DNA of 64,000 bases from Liolophura sinensis (Eukaryota; Mollusca; Polyplacophora; Chitonida; Chitonidae): the NCBI RefSeq assembly GCF_032854445.1, contig NC_088306.1, positions 7,067,924 through 7,131,923 of the forward strand, read 5' to 3'. Of the stretch, positions 11,215-22,477 are shown in pieces (the stretch's first letter is position 1; each line of letters begins with the position of its first letter). The notes under the pieces are model-generated. The model was not told the DNA's origin. It saw nothing but the letters and a program-made list of their open reading frames with translations, and did no database searches. A program made the translations under genes and the position numbers.

Positions 11215-11640
11215 AAGCTGGTGTGCTGAAAACGTATAAATGATGGTACCTCAGTAGGCATTCTGATCCTACTGGGCCATAATGGCGGTGATCGACGTAT
11301 AAGTGAAATAATCTTGAGTACGGCGTAAAACACCAATCGAATACGTAAATATAAATAAATAAAACTTCCTATAGACTCTCACCTAACAGGCCAGCGCTAA
11401 CCAGCTCGACTTGCCCATGTTCAATTAGTCACCTTTGTAGCTACTGTTTCTACTTAGGCAGTAAATTGCGCTCCAGGCCGCAGCTTTTGACACCTATCGG
11501 CTCGTTTAACATCCTCAGAGGTGAGACATCCAGTAAGCACAATGGATTTAGTACCTGTACAAGAATTGCGTAGCGTAAATTGGAGTGGGTTGACTATTTT
11601 TTTTCAGTGCGGAGAAGTAAAGAACTCGGTTGGAAATCCA
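11215..11640 (+). repeat. Dispersed repeat family E, copy 2
   Basis: Matches 2255-2600 in block order (see copy 1). Here a SINE-1 3' fragment (11275-11362) interrupts the family, right after CAGTAGGCATTCTGATCCTA. Confidence 0.55.
11275..11362 (+). mobile_element. SINE-1 3' fragment
   Basis: GGCCATAATGGCGGTGATCG, then GTATAAGTGAAATAATCTTG, AGTACGGCGTAAAACACCAA and a short (AAAT) tail. The head and core are missing (5' truncation). It is inserted in family E. Confidence 0.9.
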
Positions 11641-12404
11641 CAAGGCGCTTTAGCTAAATTTTTCTTCTCCCAATGTTGAGGTTGGGAATTGCAGTTTGGT
11701 AAAGTTTATCGTTATGGTCAAAAAGACCGCGTATTTATGTTTAAATTTTAGTTAGAGGATAGTTCCGGCACTTTCGGATAGCAGAATATGTCACTGATGC
11801 TCGTGATTGGATGCTGCACTGGTCAAAACCATACTTCTCTGTATTTGATGTCCAGTGTGCGTCCACTACAAGACGCCCGGTATTGTATCAGTATCTAGGA
11901 GCATTGATTAAAACTGATGGCTGATTAGGGATTCTTCTTATCGGCCACTTGCTCCTAAGGAGCAGCATGTTCCTTTAACAAAGTGCCCTTCTAACTGCTC
12001 TGTCACGATTCTACTTAGTCAACAACTCACACCATTACCGCTATAAGCTTTTTGGAATTGATTTAAATTGAAAAGCCACTTAAAAAAATATTGCCTTGTA
12101 AGCCTAGCTACCTGTTGTTTATGCGGGACTTCCTAGAAGTAACACGCGCGAACGTTACACAAGAACAGCCCACCATTGATGGATTAGAAGACCTTAAGCC
12201 TATACTGGTACAGATAACTGTTTTTCTTAACATCAATAAACTTAGCCCGGGTGTCGTCTAATGTAAACCATAAAGTACATGTGCATGGCGTCTTACAACT
12301 AAAGCCCTCATGTTACAGCAGTCTTATTGCGATATAGTCTGATGCAATGGAATGCGTAATGCCATGGTGCCACAACGAAAATGTGTAGACCTGTATATGC
12401 TCCT

Positions 12405-12720
12405 AGGTTGGATTTTACGTGGTACTTTCGTCCTAGTTATATTATACCGTATGAAATATTTTCCAGTCATATGACGATGTAGAATCATTCGGTGTCATAC
12501 TGTCTCTTCTTGGCGAGAGTCCAAGCCACCAATAAAGTATGCCGGAGGCTCCACCCAGACACCGTCTTAACGTGCCCTGTTTCCTTGCTCTCACCTCACT
12601 GCTGAAGGTCTAGCAAGGCACAGACAATTACCATTTTAAAAATTTTTTGGGATGATCCAACCCGGGTTTGGTCTTCCGTCTACGAAATGGACTCTCTCAT
12701 CACCAAGACAGCCAAGAGGT
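12405..12720 (-). mobile_element. SINE-2, near full length, reversed
   Basis: Reversed SINE-2 in order: 3' end complement GGTTGGATTTTACGTGGTAC, CCAGTCATATGACGATG, the AGACACCGTC..GTTTCCTTGC blocks, the T-rich AAAAATTTTTTGGGATGATC spacer, and the tRNA-like B-box side AACCCGGGTTTGG. It lies inside family G copy 1. The G copy at 20.6 kb has a separate SINE-2 at 21428 in the opposite orientation. Confidence 0.7.
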
Positions 12721-12967
12721 CATCCTCCCAGCAAAAGTGTTCTTTAGCAACAAGTCTATCATACAAAATATAATAATTTGTAACAATAACATAATCTATT
12801 GTCTTGCCCCTCATAAAACATAGTATTCTGTGGATTATACAGAAATTCATCAGATCAGAGCCAGTGGTGTAAATCGAGCTCAGAGAGGAGTAAAAAGATT
12901 GAATACTTGTAAAACACAGGGTTGTGTTGCGCGCAAAGTAACTTCGTCATTTCCTGGTAATGGAATT

Positions 12968-13215
12968 GGGGCCTCCGTGGCTCAGTTAGTTAGCGCGCTA
13001 GCGCAGCGTAATCACCCAGGAGCATCTCTCCAATGCGGTCGCTGTGAGTTCAATTCCAGCTCATGCTGGCTTCCTCTCCGGCCATACGTGGGAAGGTCTG
13101 TCAGCAACCTGCTGACCGGGCTCTCCCCGGTTTCCTCCCACCGTAAATCTGACCGCCGTCGTACAAGTGAATTATTATTGAGTACGGCGTAAAACACCAG
13201 TCAAATAAAAAAAAA
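12968..13215 (+). mobile_element. SINE-1 with 13-bp target-site duplication; empty site exists at 22.06 kb
   Basis: Full-length SINE-1: GGGGCCTCCGTGGCTCAGTT head, TGAGTTCAATTCC B box, GTACGGCGTAAAACACCAGT 3' end, short A-rich tail. It is flanked by exact TGGTAATGGAATT at 12955-12967 and 13216-13228. The paralogous family G copy reads CATTTCCTGGTAATGGGTTA (about 22053-22072) with no SINE, giving a natural empty site. The 120-codon frame at 12830-13192 runs from G into the SINE and is not a gene. Confidence 0.97.
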
Positions 13216-13812
13216 TGGTAATGGAATTCAGTAAGCGTTCGCTATATCTTGGCGCAGTGTTAGATTAGCTTCCTTGAGAAAGAAGAACTAATATGCAAGA
13301 AAACTCGCAATCGCTCCTCTTGAATTGAACAATTTTGTGGTTCACAGAATGTCTGCCGGCTTGAGTGTTGTGTTGCTTAATATACTGTTCTACCTTCAAA
13401 ACTGACAGCTCGCTGCATTAACTGTCCCGCTGTTGTCAACATAGCCCTAGGTCACAGGCTATAAACTACATGTTCATCTACAGCATTGAAGCACCAGAGT
13501 CCAGTTTCACAAAGCGACGTGCGACATTTTTTTTATCGTTCATTTTTCGTGCGGTATTTTGTACGTCACTAGTAGCGTGCCATTCTCTTATATGTGCGAT
13601 TTTCGCACACGCACGACATCTCTGTGAAACTTTCCCTCGCACTACGCTCAGAACGATCGTTAACACATGTAAATATTATAACCTGTCAGACGTGGAGTGC
13701 TTAAGTAAACATCCCACACAGCTTTGGGAATTAGTGTGTGCACAGTACGTAGGCCTAATACATACAAAATACATTCAAGTCTGTTACATTCTGTTGGATA
13801 CCAAGCCACGCT

Positions 13813-13847
13813 AGGTATCCACGAAAGCACGAAAGTCGTGGATACCT
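13813..13847. repeat. Perfect 12-bp inverted repeat, 11-nt loop
   Basis: AGGTATCCACGA (13813-13824) and its exact complement TCGTGGATACCT (13836-13847) enclose AAGCACGAAAG. This would form a stable hairpin. It marks the end of family G copy 1; the corresponding site near 22870 (GGTATCCACC...) keeps only part of it. Function unknown. Confidence 0.8.
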
Positions 13848-14491
13848 GAAGCTAATGCCTGTCTGAATAAATCTATATCTAAGATAAAAGTCTCCTACAT
13901 ATTTTATATCAAATATAGTTATTGTTAGAGAACAGAATTCGCAAAATTCATTGGTTGATAATACATTTATTTCTTTATTCGAGGTTTCACCCTAAGTCCA
14001 CATATCAAACGAAAGCCAGCATTATCTTTGGAGAAAACCGGGGAAAGCCTATAAGACATAGTTTCTCTATATTATTGCAAATCATTATAGAAAATAATAA
14101 ATTTGTTGTTTTTTGGGTTTTTTTTGCATGATGTATAGTTCAGGTGTTTATTTAAGAACGTGTGTCCATTGGATGTCATAAATTTCATATATATTACATA
14201 GGTGTCCTTTAATTGTTGTCAGCATGCCGTAATGCTGTAATCACGTTTTCATTCATTCATTTCTCTCTATGTACATATACCTACCTAACAATCACAATTA
14301 AAATCCGATGTCAAACCTAGCAGAAATAAGTCAATCTCTCTCTTTATTTTTTTCTCTTAATGCTGAAATTTAATCAGTGGACTTGTCAGTGACATGATAC
14401 GCGCTTCGCAAGAACGAAAAAAATTGCGTGCTGGAAAATCCGAACTGGAAGAGCACTGGGCCGAGCTCCCATGGCATAAAGTGCTGGATTT
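13848..14491. other. No gene or repeat recognised
   Basis: AT-rich, with a 69-codon frame at 13922-14131 that shows no known motif. Confidence 0.4.
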
Positions 14492-14585
14492 AGGACTAAG
14501 AGCTAGCACACTGTCGTCACTACTCTCGTCTTACTCTGTATGCTGTACGTCTTTAATTATATAATGTACTGGCGCTTAGACCATA
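14492..14585 (+). repeat. Family C fragment
   Basis: CACACTGTCGTCACTACTCT, then TATGCTGTACGTCTTTAATT and ATATAATGTACTGG, match the 3' end of family C. The rest of the element is absent. Confidence 0.6.
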
Positions 14586-14929
14586 CAGCAGAAATGTTAC
14601 TTTTCCAGATGAAAATATTAAATATACATATCAAGTCAACGAGCCCTTTAGGCATTGACATTTGATTTTAGCTGAGGCTGGGTATGTGGTCTTTTCCATT
14701 TATACATATTTGATCACACAGCAGGCTCTGATGAATTATTCTTTATATGTTGAACGAGGAGGGAATAAATGGCCTGACGTAAACACATAACTGACCAACA
14801 GTCTTTTCTACCACGATAACCTTTTGCCATAAATTGGTTCTTCAGCAACGTAGCCTGCCTGTTAAACTTAAATTAGTAAGAAAGAATAAGGTAGTAATTG
14901 AATGAGTTATTCCGAGAGCACACCCAAGA
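14586..14929. other. No gene or repeat recognised
   Basis: Nothing recognised between the family C fragment and the start of family A similarity. Confidence 0.4.
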
Positions 14930-16170
14930 TTTGTTTTCCTAAAACTTCAATGTTTATTAGTTTTACCTTTCGCATGATAGAGAATTTCATAAGACTAAGA
15001 TAAGGTATACATGTAGCTTACCGGAAATAACAAAGCATGCGAGTAATTAGGTTTTTTTTGAAACGTGACCTAAATAGCTAGTAATAAACAGTAACTTATC
15101 AGGCTCAGTGTCATGTTAGGTGGGTAAGCTTGAGCTAGAAATTGCCATTTCCATTAGGACATGTTCTAATTATTCTGAACATGTGGTTGAAACATCAAAT
15201 ATTCACCACCTGAACTCGCCAGTCTATTCGTTTATGCATCAGAAGGTCAGAGAAGATTTCCTCAGCCGTTCATATGCCTTCCAGCATCATCCGTCAAAAT
15301 GCTCGTATAACAACAGCACTTTCTTTGTTCGCTGTCTTCCGATTGAGGTGCACACAAGACGTTCAGGATGCTTGTAAACGGCGTTTCGCTGCCATGCATT
15401 ATTTATCGGCTTTTGCTCGCTCGATATTGATGTGTGTTATAAGTCCGTTTTTAGGCCATGGACTCTTGTTTTACTGTTGACGATAAACAAGGAACTAAAT
15501 TTATAAACCGTGGGTTCTTTTTCTAAAAAGCCTTGGAGCCTACGTTTCACTGTGGTCAGGTATCGGATAGATGGTATGAGAAGACAACTCCAGCATAAGA
15601 ACACCGCCGTGACTTGGCGATAAGGGGCAAAACCACTTCAAGACAGAGAACTAGTATTTCATGCAAAGATAAGACATTGTCAACAGAGAAATATTGGCTC
15701 TAGAGAAAGCGGTGATGTACCCTCAGAGATAAAAAAACGAAAGAGAAAGTAATAAATTTATGATTATTTGTCATCATGTCGGAATGGGGAATATACTGTA
15801 CTGAAGTAACGTCTCCTTCGGGACACAGCCGTTTGTTGGCATGAAGGATTACAGTATCATTTGAAGAACAAATAATGTGTCATTTATTATTGTGTTGAAA
15901 TCTGTCAGCGGATCGTATTACACGTGCAGCTGTCACAGGTAGCTCATTTTTAAAAACAAAAAAAAAACCCAATGTCTTTGTTTACAATTATATTCTGACC
16001 GCATTTAGAAAAGTAAAACTTTTCAAATATTACACAGTGGACTGATTACTACGGATTTAAGGTTTACATCTTACATGATATATGCCTTGCGTTGAAATCA
16101 GGGGAAGAGCCATTATCTCTTTTTCGCTGTTCTACATAATGAATATAAAGGATCACTCATTTGCTAAATT
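14930..16170 (+). repeat. Dispersed repeat family A, copy 2
   Basis: Full-length partner of 6930-8205, with shared anchors along the whole length (for example AATTTATAAACCGTGGGTTC). It has an extra AACACCGCCGTGACTTGGCG segment at about 15600. Frames at 15120-15480 are short and not shared in phase with copy 1. Confidence 0.75.
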
Positions 16171-16174
16171 TATT

Positions 16175-16316
16175 TATTTCATATATTTATTTATTTGATT
16201 AGTGTTTTACATCGTACTCAAGAATATTTCACTGATACGATAGATCCTCCTGTGTACCACCAGAAAGAAGACAAGCGTGAGCTGAACTTGGGCATACCAT
16301 TAAGGTAGGAGGGCCC
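16175..16316 (-). mobile_element. SINE-1, rearranged
   Basis: A reversed (AAAT) tail and GATTAGTGTTTTACATCGTA, TCAAGAATATTTCACTGATA, then a shortened core and AGACAAGCGTGAGCTGAACT. The middle core and most of the head are missing. Confidence 0.75.
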
Positions 16317-16317
16317 T

Positions 16318-16390
16318 GAATCTTTACGTCGAAACAGACATTTGTATACGGGCAGCCATCGTAATGTCAACCTTCCTGACCCATTTTCAT
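16318..16390 (+). repeat. Family D-related fragment
   Basis: GAATCTTTACGTCGAAACAG matches GAATCTTTGCGTCGAAACAG at 33452. Weaker matches follow to CCCATTTTCA. It ends where the LINE remnant begins. Confidence 0.5.
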
Positions 16391-16945
16391 AGCAGGTAAT
16401 GAATGGGTGGACAAGCTAGCGATACAATTTGGCAGGAAGACTGGGACACCTCTACTAAAGGGAGATATTTTATAATTTTAATAAGAGTGTTTCTAATTCT
16501 CACCTTGTTAGTCTTCCTTTCAGGCGAGCAGATATCCTGTGCAACAGATGAGGACCGGGCACATTCAAACGAATTCTTATTTAAACAGATTTCATTCACA
16601 TGATACGGGTGTTTGTGATCATTGCCACGTTGAGGGAACAATTGAGCATATGTTGTTCCGATTCCCACAATATACTCTCCAGAGACATCGCTATTATGCG
16701 GAACTACCCTGTGCTGATATTACAGACCCTCGCCTAGACAATGTTTTAAGGCCTGGCAAGAAGTCTGGTAGAGTCTTCGAAGCTACAGTAAGGTTCCTGC
16801 TTCCATGTGCTGGGAGAAAATTTAGAGTATAGTTCACTCTCATCTCTATGTTTTAATGCATTAATGTGAACACTACTTGGTTTCAGCTCTGATCGTGGCG
16901 TGCATCATTCATTAGAACGAAAACACCATTAAACAAACTACCACC
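16391..16945 (+). pseudogene. Degraded 3' end of a non-LTR retrotransposon (RNase H tail and zinc-knuckle-like C-terminus)
   Basis: From 16392 the frame reads AGNEWVDKLA, like the GNExADxLA end of retrotransposon RNase H. Several stops follow at 16470-16490. The same frame then resumes with an RTGHIQTNSYLNRF segment and a Cys-x2-Cys-x7-His cluster (Cys26, Cys29 and His37 counted from the Met at 16539) before MLFRFPQY. In Jockey/I-like LINEs the position after MLF-x is normally Cys; here it is Phe. The frame stops at 16832. The downstream stretch to about 16945 ends with AACACCATTAAACAAAC, which looks like a LINE 3' end. Reverse transcriptase and upstream regions are absent. Not functional. 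The exact clade cannot be settled by eye. Confidence 0.8.
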
Positions 16946-16969
16946 ATCACCACCCATTTTCATACTTTA

Positions 16970-17110
16970 TATACTTTCTTAGCTCTTTTGTGGTTTGTAT
17001 AATACGTCGATAAGGGAATTGGCCTTGCGATTATAGACCTGGAACGTCCTTAATGGTTGACGGCTGGTATACGAATGTCCTTTTCGACGCATAGATTGTA
17101 CAAGAAATCC
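16970..17110 (+). repeat. Dispersed repeat family H, copy 1
   Basis: GGAATTGGCCTTGCGATTAT, AGACCTGGA and GGCTGGTATACGAATGTC match 46085-46175 with few changes. Class unknown. Confidence 0.6.
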
Positions 17111-17540
17111 AGCTAACCACATCCGTATGACATTCTCAGAATAACTGTACTGGATGAGAATGTCGTGTAATCAGAGGAGAAAATCTCATTTATTCATTTC
17201 ATCATGAAGAAAATGCAGGCGATTACTTAAGGCGGCACAAGGCAATGTGGAGCAAGCAAAATATCTTATTAATTTAAAAATTTTTTCCTCTTTTTTTTTA
17301 CCCAAGATTAGAGGAGTTTCGAGGTGGAACTTTTTATCAGGAAATAGGTGTTACTTGTACCAGTGAAACAGGGCGAGACAGGTGATCAGTAAATTAATGT
17401 CAACAAAGGTTGCCAAACATTTTTCACCATTTCACATGATATAGTTGTGCCGTCTGTACCTTTAACGACAAAGGACTTTCAACTCGAAACTCCCTTATTT
17501 TCTAGAATCGCTTCAATTAAACATTGAGATTAAACAAACA
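17111..17540. other. No gene or repeat recognised
   Basis: No similarity noticed. Short T and A runs at about 17280-17300. Confidence 0.4.
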
Positions 17541-18666
17541 CTGAACATTGAAAGAATCTATGTGGAGTACTGCCCCATGTTTATGGGCTTCATTGAATAT
17601 TCTAAGAACCAATGTGGAATGCTACTCCTTGGTTATGGGTTTCACTGAACATTTTAAGAATCACTGTGGAATGCTACTCCATGGTTATGGGCTTCACTGA
17701 ACATTCCAAGAATCAATGTGGAATGCTACTCCTTGGTTATGGGGTTTCACTGAACATTCCAAGAATCAAGGTGGAATGCTACTCCTTGGTTATGGGTTTC
17801 ACTGAACATTCCAAGAATCAATGTGGAATGCTACTCTATGGTTATGGGCTTCACTGAACATTCTAAAAGTCAATGTGGAATGCTGCACAATGGTTATGGG
17901 CTTCACTGAACAATCTAAAATTCTATGTGAATGCTACTCCCTGGTTATGGGCTTTACTGAACATTCAAGAATCAATGTGGAATGCTACTCCATGGTTATG
18001 GGCTTCACTGAACATTCCAAGAATCAATGTGGAATGCTACTCCATGGTTATGGGCTTCACTGAACATTCTAAAAGTCAATGTGAAATGCTGCACAATGGT
18101 TATGGCTTCACTGAACAATCTAAAATTCTATGTGGAATGCTACTCCTTGGTTATGGGCTTTACTGAACATTCTAAAAGTCAATGTGGCATGCTACTCCCT
18201 GGTTATGGGCTTCACTGAACATTCCAAGAATCAATGTGGAATGCTACTCCATGGTTATGGGCTTTACTGAACATTCCAAGAATCAATGTGGAATGCTACT
18301 CCTTGGTTATGGGCTTCACTGAACATTCTTAAAAGTCAATGTGGAATGCTGCACAATGGTTATGGGCTTCACTGAACAATCTAAAATTCTATGTGGAATG
18401 CTACTCCATGGTTATGGGCCTTTACTGAACATTCTAAAAGTCAATGTGGCATGCTACTCCCTGGTTATGGGCTTCACTGAACATTCCAAGAATCAATGTG
18501 GAATGCTACTCCATGGTTATGGGCTTCACTGAACATTCTAAAAGTCAATGTGGAATGCTACTCCATGGTTATGGGCTTCACTGAACATTCTAAAAGTCAA
18601 TGTGGAATGCTACTCCATGGTTATGGGCTTCACTGAACATTCTAAAAGTCAATGTGGAATGCTACT
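17541..18666 (+). repeat. 52-bp satellite array, about 21 units, with higher-order structure
   Basis: The unit is 52 bp around ATGTGGAATGCTACTCCATG, GTTATGGGCTTCACTGAACA and a variable end TTCCAAGAATCA or TTCTAAAAGTCA. Three distinctive units carry GCTGCACAATGG (about 17879, 18085, 18345). Each is followed by a unit ending AATCTAAAATTCTATG and then one with TTTACTGAACATTC, so blocks of four to five units have been copied. The last four units are almost identical. Because 52 is not a multiple of three, the many short frames (17612-18739) shift from unit to unit and are not genes. Confidence 0.97.
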
Positions 18667-19255
18667 GTTGTCTGATTTCTTTTCTTTTGTCTTAATTTCC
18701 ATTGATTATACATGGCCCACTGGCTTCAGATTGCAATGATCAGAACAGTTAAACAAAAAACATGTATGTGGAACCTGTGAACCTTATACTTGTGGGAACA
18801 TGTATTGACCACTCAATGCAGGCTGGTTTAATAAACTTTACCTCTCATTTAAAATTATACTGATATAAAACTGTAAATGTATGTATGTAGCCTACGCGCC
18901 TGACTTCATTCATAACGAAAAACTTTAGGGATGATATATCAACAGACGAGGGTTATGAATAAAACGGAAAAAGGAAAATATTCCTCCTGCACTGTGTGGA
19001 TGAATTTCAACGAAACAAAACAGATGATGGCGTTAGGGTATACATGTACAGGGTAGAACGGAATGTGGCCTGTAGTTGACTTCATGTGTAACTCATCTCA
19101 TATAACTGATATGAATTCCTGGCTGTAAAACGACTATTAAGGAAAGTGTCATAAAATATTTACGACTCGATCAAGCTGAGTTTCATTAGAGCAGCAATGG
19201 CGGTTAGGAGGGGGATGGGGGGGGGGTGGTAAGTGGAAACTGGTACTTTGCCGAA
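18667..19255. other. No gene or repeat recognised
   Basis: Apart from a G-rich run near 19205-19230, nothing was recognised. Confidence 0.4.
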
Positions 19256-19700
19256 GCTTTTCTTAGCGGCAGAATTGCAGAAGTTTTGTAGAGGTGGTCG
19301 AGTGCAGTGTGTACTGGTATCTTGCCCAATCTGTTCCGGGCGAGAGGTCACAAGTCACATTTCCATACAAGTACTACTGTCGGAGTGGAAAATAAGAACA
19401 AATGAGTTGCTTGTGTAATTTTGAACGTGGTCTCTACCCATCATACAACATCAGTGTTTAATGCTTTTGCTCCAATTCCCCTGAGGGACCTTTAGACACA
19501 GCTCCACATATATTGCCTGTAGACAATCTGCAGAATAATGCAGCCTTATTTAAAAATGGAAAACTATTCTCCCGTCATTCTGTCAATTAGATAAACCGTT
19601 AGATCTGAAATTGGCTGGTCATATTCCTAGTTCCGTTTTCACACATCCAACAGCTTTGTGGTGTTTGAATCAATGACCTCAATGTCTCAAAGCTTTTTCT
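19256..19700 (+). repeat. Dispersed repeat family F, copy 2
   Basis: Partner of 5011-5500: CCGGGCGAGAGGTCACAAGT, then TTTAATGCTTTTGCTCCAAT, TTCCCCTGAG, and TCATTCTGTCAATTAGAT. It lacks the poly-C run. Confidence 0.6.
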
Positions 19701-20574
19701 TGATGTTAAAGTAATTCTGAATTCACTTTAACATGCTTTCGATATGCAAGAGATATAAAGATTATAATGTAGCAATTAACACATAAATAACCACTGAATG
19801 CACCCGATCAAGATTTACAATTCGCATAACGCCATTTTTGAATCACATGACTGCGTTGCTATTAAGACCCTCTTCTTTCTTCATAATATAACAATTGCTT
19901 ATAGTTTCATTTTTAAGACAAAGTTTAAAGTTACCACTCCCGAACAAGTTGTCAATCGCCCTTTCAAATGGTGTACCATACATCTTGGTTTCAATCCGAA
20001 CGTTCTGCTAAGTGCGGCCAGTTTGAAACGAAGATGGCGGATAGCGAGGTTTGCCTTTGCTGTCGATGTTTATTGTGTCCTCATTGTCTTTCACAAATAG
20101 ATGTAACTGAGTGGTGTAAAGTGAGAATTATATTGGGATTATGGGAAACATGTTTTTGTAGGGTACAGCTTTAACATGTTGAGGACAGCACTCAAAAAGT
20201 ACGTTTCAGTTTAAGGAATAGATCGGTACGTTACATATCGGTTTATCTGAACAAAAAAAAAAAACACGTGAATTTTACTAAGATTGACGTTGATTAAAAG
20301 TCAGGAAGAAACCAGTCCATCAAACCATCGTTGGTCAAGTGACCAACGGACGACGTTTAGCTACTATCTTGATTCCTGTCAGACAAAAGTTACCTTAAAC
20401 GAACACTACAGTACTCGTATAAGCAGTTGGGTCACATAATTGATACCTTACCTAATCAACAACTGAAAACTTTAGCAAGACTTTTGTTATTTGGTTGTTG
20501 TTGAATTCGGATTGTAGTCTTATGTGAACATTATCAAGGCCACAAATACAACGGATTTTGCGGTCACATTTTAC
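19701..20574. other. No gene recognised
   Basis: A 100-codon frame at 19798-20100 has a hydrophobic middle but no recognisable family. Nothing else was seen. Confidence 0.4.
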
Positions 20575-21427
20575 TTAGAGGATAAAGTCGAGGCACTTCC
20601 GGGAAGGAGAGGAATCTGTCACTACTGATCGTGATTGGATGCTGCGCTGATCAAAGCGATACGTCTCTGCATCTGGTGTCCAGTGCGCGCCGATGGGAAG
20701 ACTTCCGGTATTCTGTCAGAATCTAGGAGCTTTGATTAAAAGTGACGGCTGTGGTGAAGATTCGTCTTCCCAGTCAATTCTCATTTTGTCTGAAGGAGTG
20801 GCATGTTCCCTTAGTAAAATACCCTTCAAAGTGCCCTGGCACGATTGTACTTAGTCAGCGTCCAGGACCATTACCTCTATAATCTTTTTAAAATTGATTT
20901 AAATTGAAAAACCACTTAGAAATATTGCTGCGTAAGCCTAGTACCCTAGTTCATTGACGCGCCTGTTGTTTATGCGGGATTTTTAGGAGTAAGACATGCG
21001 GACGTTACGTGAGAACAACCCGTCGTTGGTGGATTAGAAGAACGAGGGTTGATACTGGTCTCTACATCAATACACTTAGCTCAGGGTACCGTCTTCTGTA
21101 AACCAAAAAGCACATGGCACCTTAAAACTGAAGTCAAGCTATAAAACAGCAGTTTGGTTGTTTAGGGATCGTAATATGTCTTCAATAATTTTGTGTACGT
21201 TCTTTGTGGAATACCTAAAAATACCTCGTCTAAGCTTCCCGTACAAAATTTCCGGTTCAGCGAAAGATTGCGTAACTTTGGTACATTCCTGGTTAAGAAA
21301 TTGCGAGGTGCTGACCATTACGGTTTCTGAATAGTGACGTCACAGCAAGGGGGTAAATGTACAAATGTGACCGGGGTGATAAGCGTGTCAATCCAACGCA
21401 ATAAACTTGGAGCCTTTCACCAATAAC

Positions 21428-21765
21428 CGGCCCCGATAGCACAGCTGGTAGAGCGTCCGTTACGGAAGCTTTAGATTCAGGGTCAATCCTGGGTCGAGTC
21501 ACACCTACCTTAAAAGTGGAAGTTGTAACTTCCTCGCTTGGCGTTCACACAAGGGGGATAGTGCAACGACTGGTTGGCCCGTATCAGTGTAATGGCTTGG
21601 GCGGGGCAGCTTACTTCCCTTCGGTAAGTCGTCTCAGTAAAGCAGTATTAGATAAAAGAGCAGTAACAACAAGGAGGCACGTTACATGCATACTAAGGAT
21701 TCCTTCGTCGTCATATGGCTGAAAAATTGTTGAGTACGACGTTAAACCCCAAGCACGCACGCCTT
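21428..21765 (+). mobile_element. SINE-2 with clear tRNA-like head
   Basis: CGGCCCCGATAGCACAGCTG begins a tRNA-like head with A box TAGCACAGCTGG (21437-21448) and a B-box-like GGGTCGAGTC (21491-21500). The body carries GACTGGTTGGCCCGTATCAG and GTCGTCATATGGCTGAAAAA. The 3' end is GTTGAGTACGACGTTAAACC. This is the best-kept SINE-2 head in the window. The frames 21293-21722 lie in it. Confidence 0.88.
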
Positions 21766-21912
21766 GCACCAATGGAGTCGCTGTGAGTTCTAGCTCATGC
21801 TGGCTTCCTTTGCAGCCTACTGTCAGCCATCGTAGTTCCCCTGAGCTGTGTCATGTAAATGAAATATTCTTGAGTGCGGCGTAAAACACCAATCAAATAT
21901 AAAAAAATAAAT
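21766..21912 (+). mobile_element. SINE-1, 5'-truncated
   Basis: It begins in the middle of the tRNA-like head (CACCAATGGAGTCGCTGTGA) directly after the SINE-2 3' end, and runs to GTGCGGCGTAAAACACCAAT and an A-rich tail. A SINE-2 3' end followed at once by a 5'-truncated SINE-1 is also seen at 51190-51340. Confidence 0.9.
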
Positions 21913-22477
21913 ATTCTACCGCCCCCAACAGAAAACATTGTATTCTGTGAATTAACTTTTAGAATGCGGTGAAGCCAGAGATGTAAATCAAACGCTGAGA
22001 GGAGTGAAAATGACCGTTATATGTAAAAATACAAGGTAGGGTTCAACTTGAGCATTTCCTGGTAATGGGTTACACTGACCGTTCACCATATCTTGGCCCA
22101 GTGTTAGATTAGCTCCCCTGAGAGAGAAGAGCCTAAGAGCAGTCTAGAAAACGCGCAATCGCCCTCTCTTGCATTTGACCGTTTTAATATTCCTGGAATT
22201 CTTCAAAGCGTTGTGTTGCTTAATAAAATGTTCCACCAGACGAAAATGAGTATTCATTTCAATAACCGCCCCGCTGGGGTCAACGCGGTCCTAGTGCATG
22301 GACAATAAATTGTCTCTTCATCAACGGCTATAAAACATCCGAACTACTCTCAGAGCGCTCGTTAACACATGCATATATTGAGTCCGCTCAGCCAGGGTGT
22401 AATAATGTAAACATTCCAGAAAGATTTTGATAAAAGTGCTGTTCATTAGTTGACAATGCCGAGTTAAACTGCTTTTG

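Larger units (their letters stand above)
11745..13840 (+). repeat. Dispersed repeat family G, copy 1, hosting SINE-2 and SINE-1
   Basis: Aligns with 20575-22890. Early anchors: CGTGATTGGATGCTGC, ATCTAGGAGC, TTGATTAAAA, a GATTTAAATTGAAAA block, CCTGTTGTTTATGCGGGA and TGGATTAGAAGA. Later anchors: TATTCTGTG, GAGAGGAGT, CATTTCCTGGTAATGG, GCAGTGTTAGATTAGCT, TTGTGTTGCTTAAT and CGTTAACACATG. The later part ends near a GGATACCAAG/GGAAACCAAG block. Each copy carries its own SINE insertions at different places. No coding capacity recognised. Confidence 0.7.

Noticed and set aside
17541-18666. CRISPR array (regularly spaced repeats)
   Set aside because: The units are contiguous with no unique spacers, and the context is animal nuclear DNA. 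The same reasoning excludes the 66-, 67- and 27-bp arrays.
17612-18739. Series of 60-97 codon frames with a recurring MWNATPWLW/GYGLH pattern
   Set aside because: They are phase-shifting translations of the 52-bp satellite, which is not a multiple of three.
21431-21505. Possible tRNA gene
   Set aside because: It has A- and B-box-like motifs but is continuous with the SINE-2 body, and the cloverleaf arms do not pair well. It is a SINE head.
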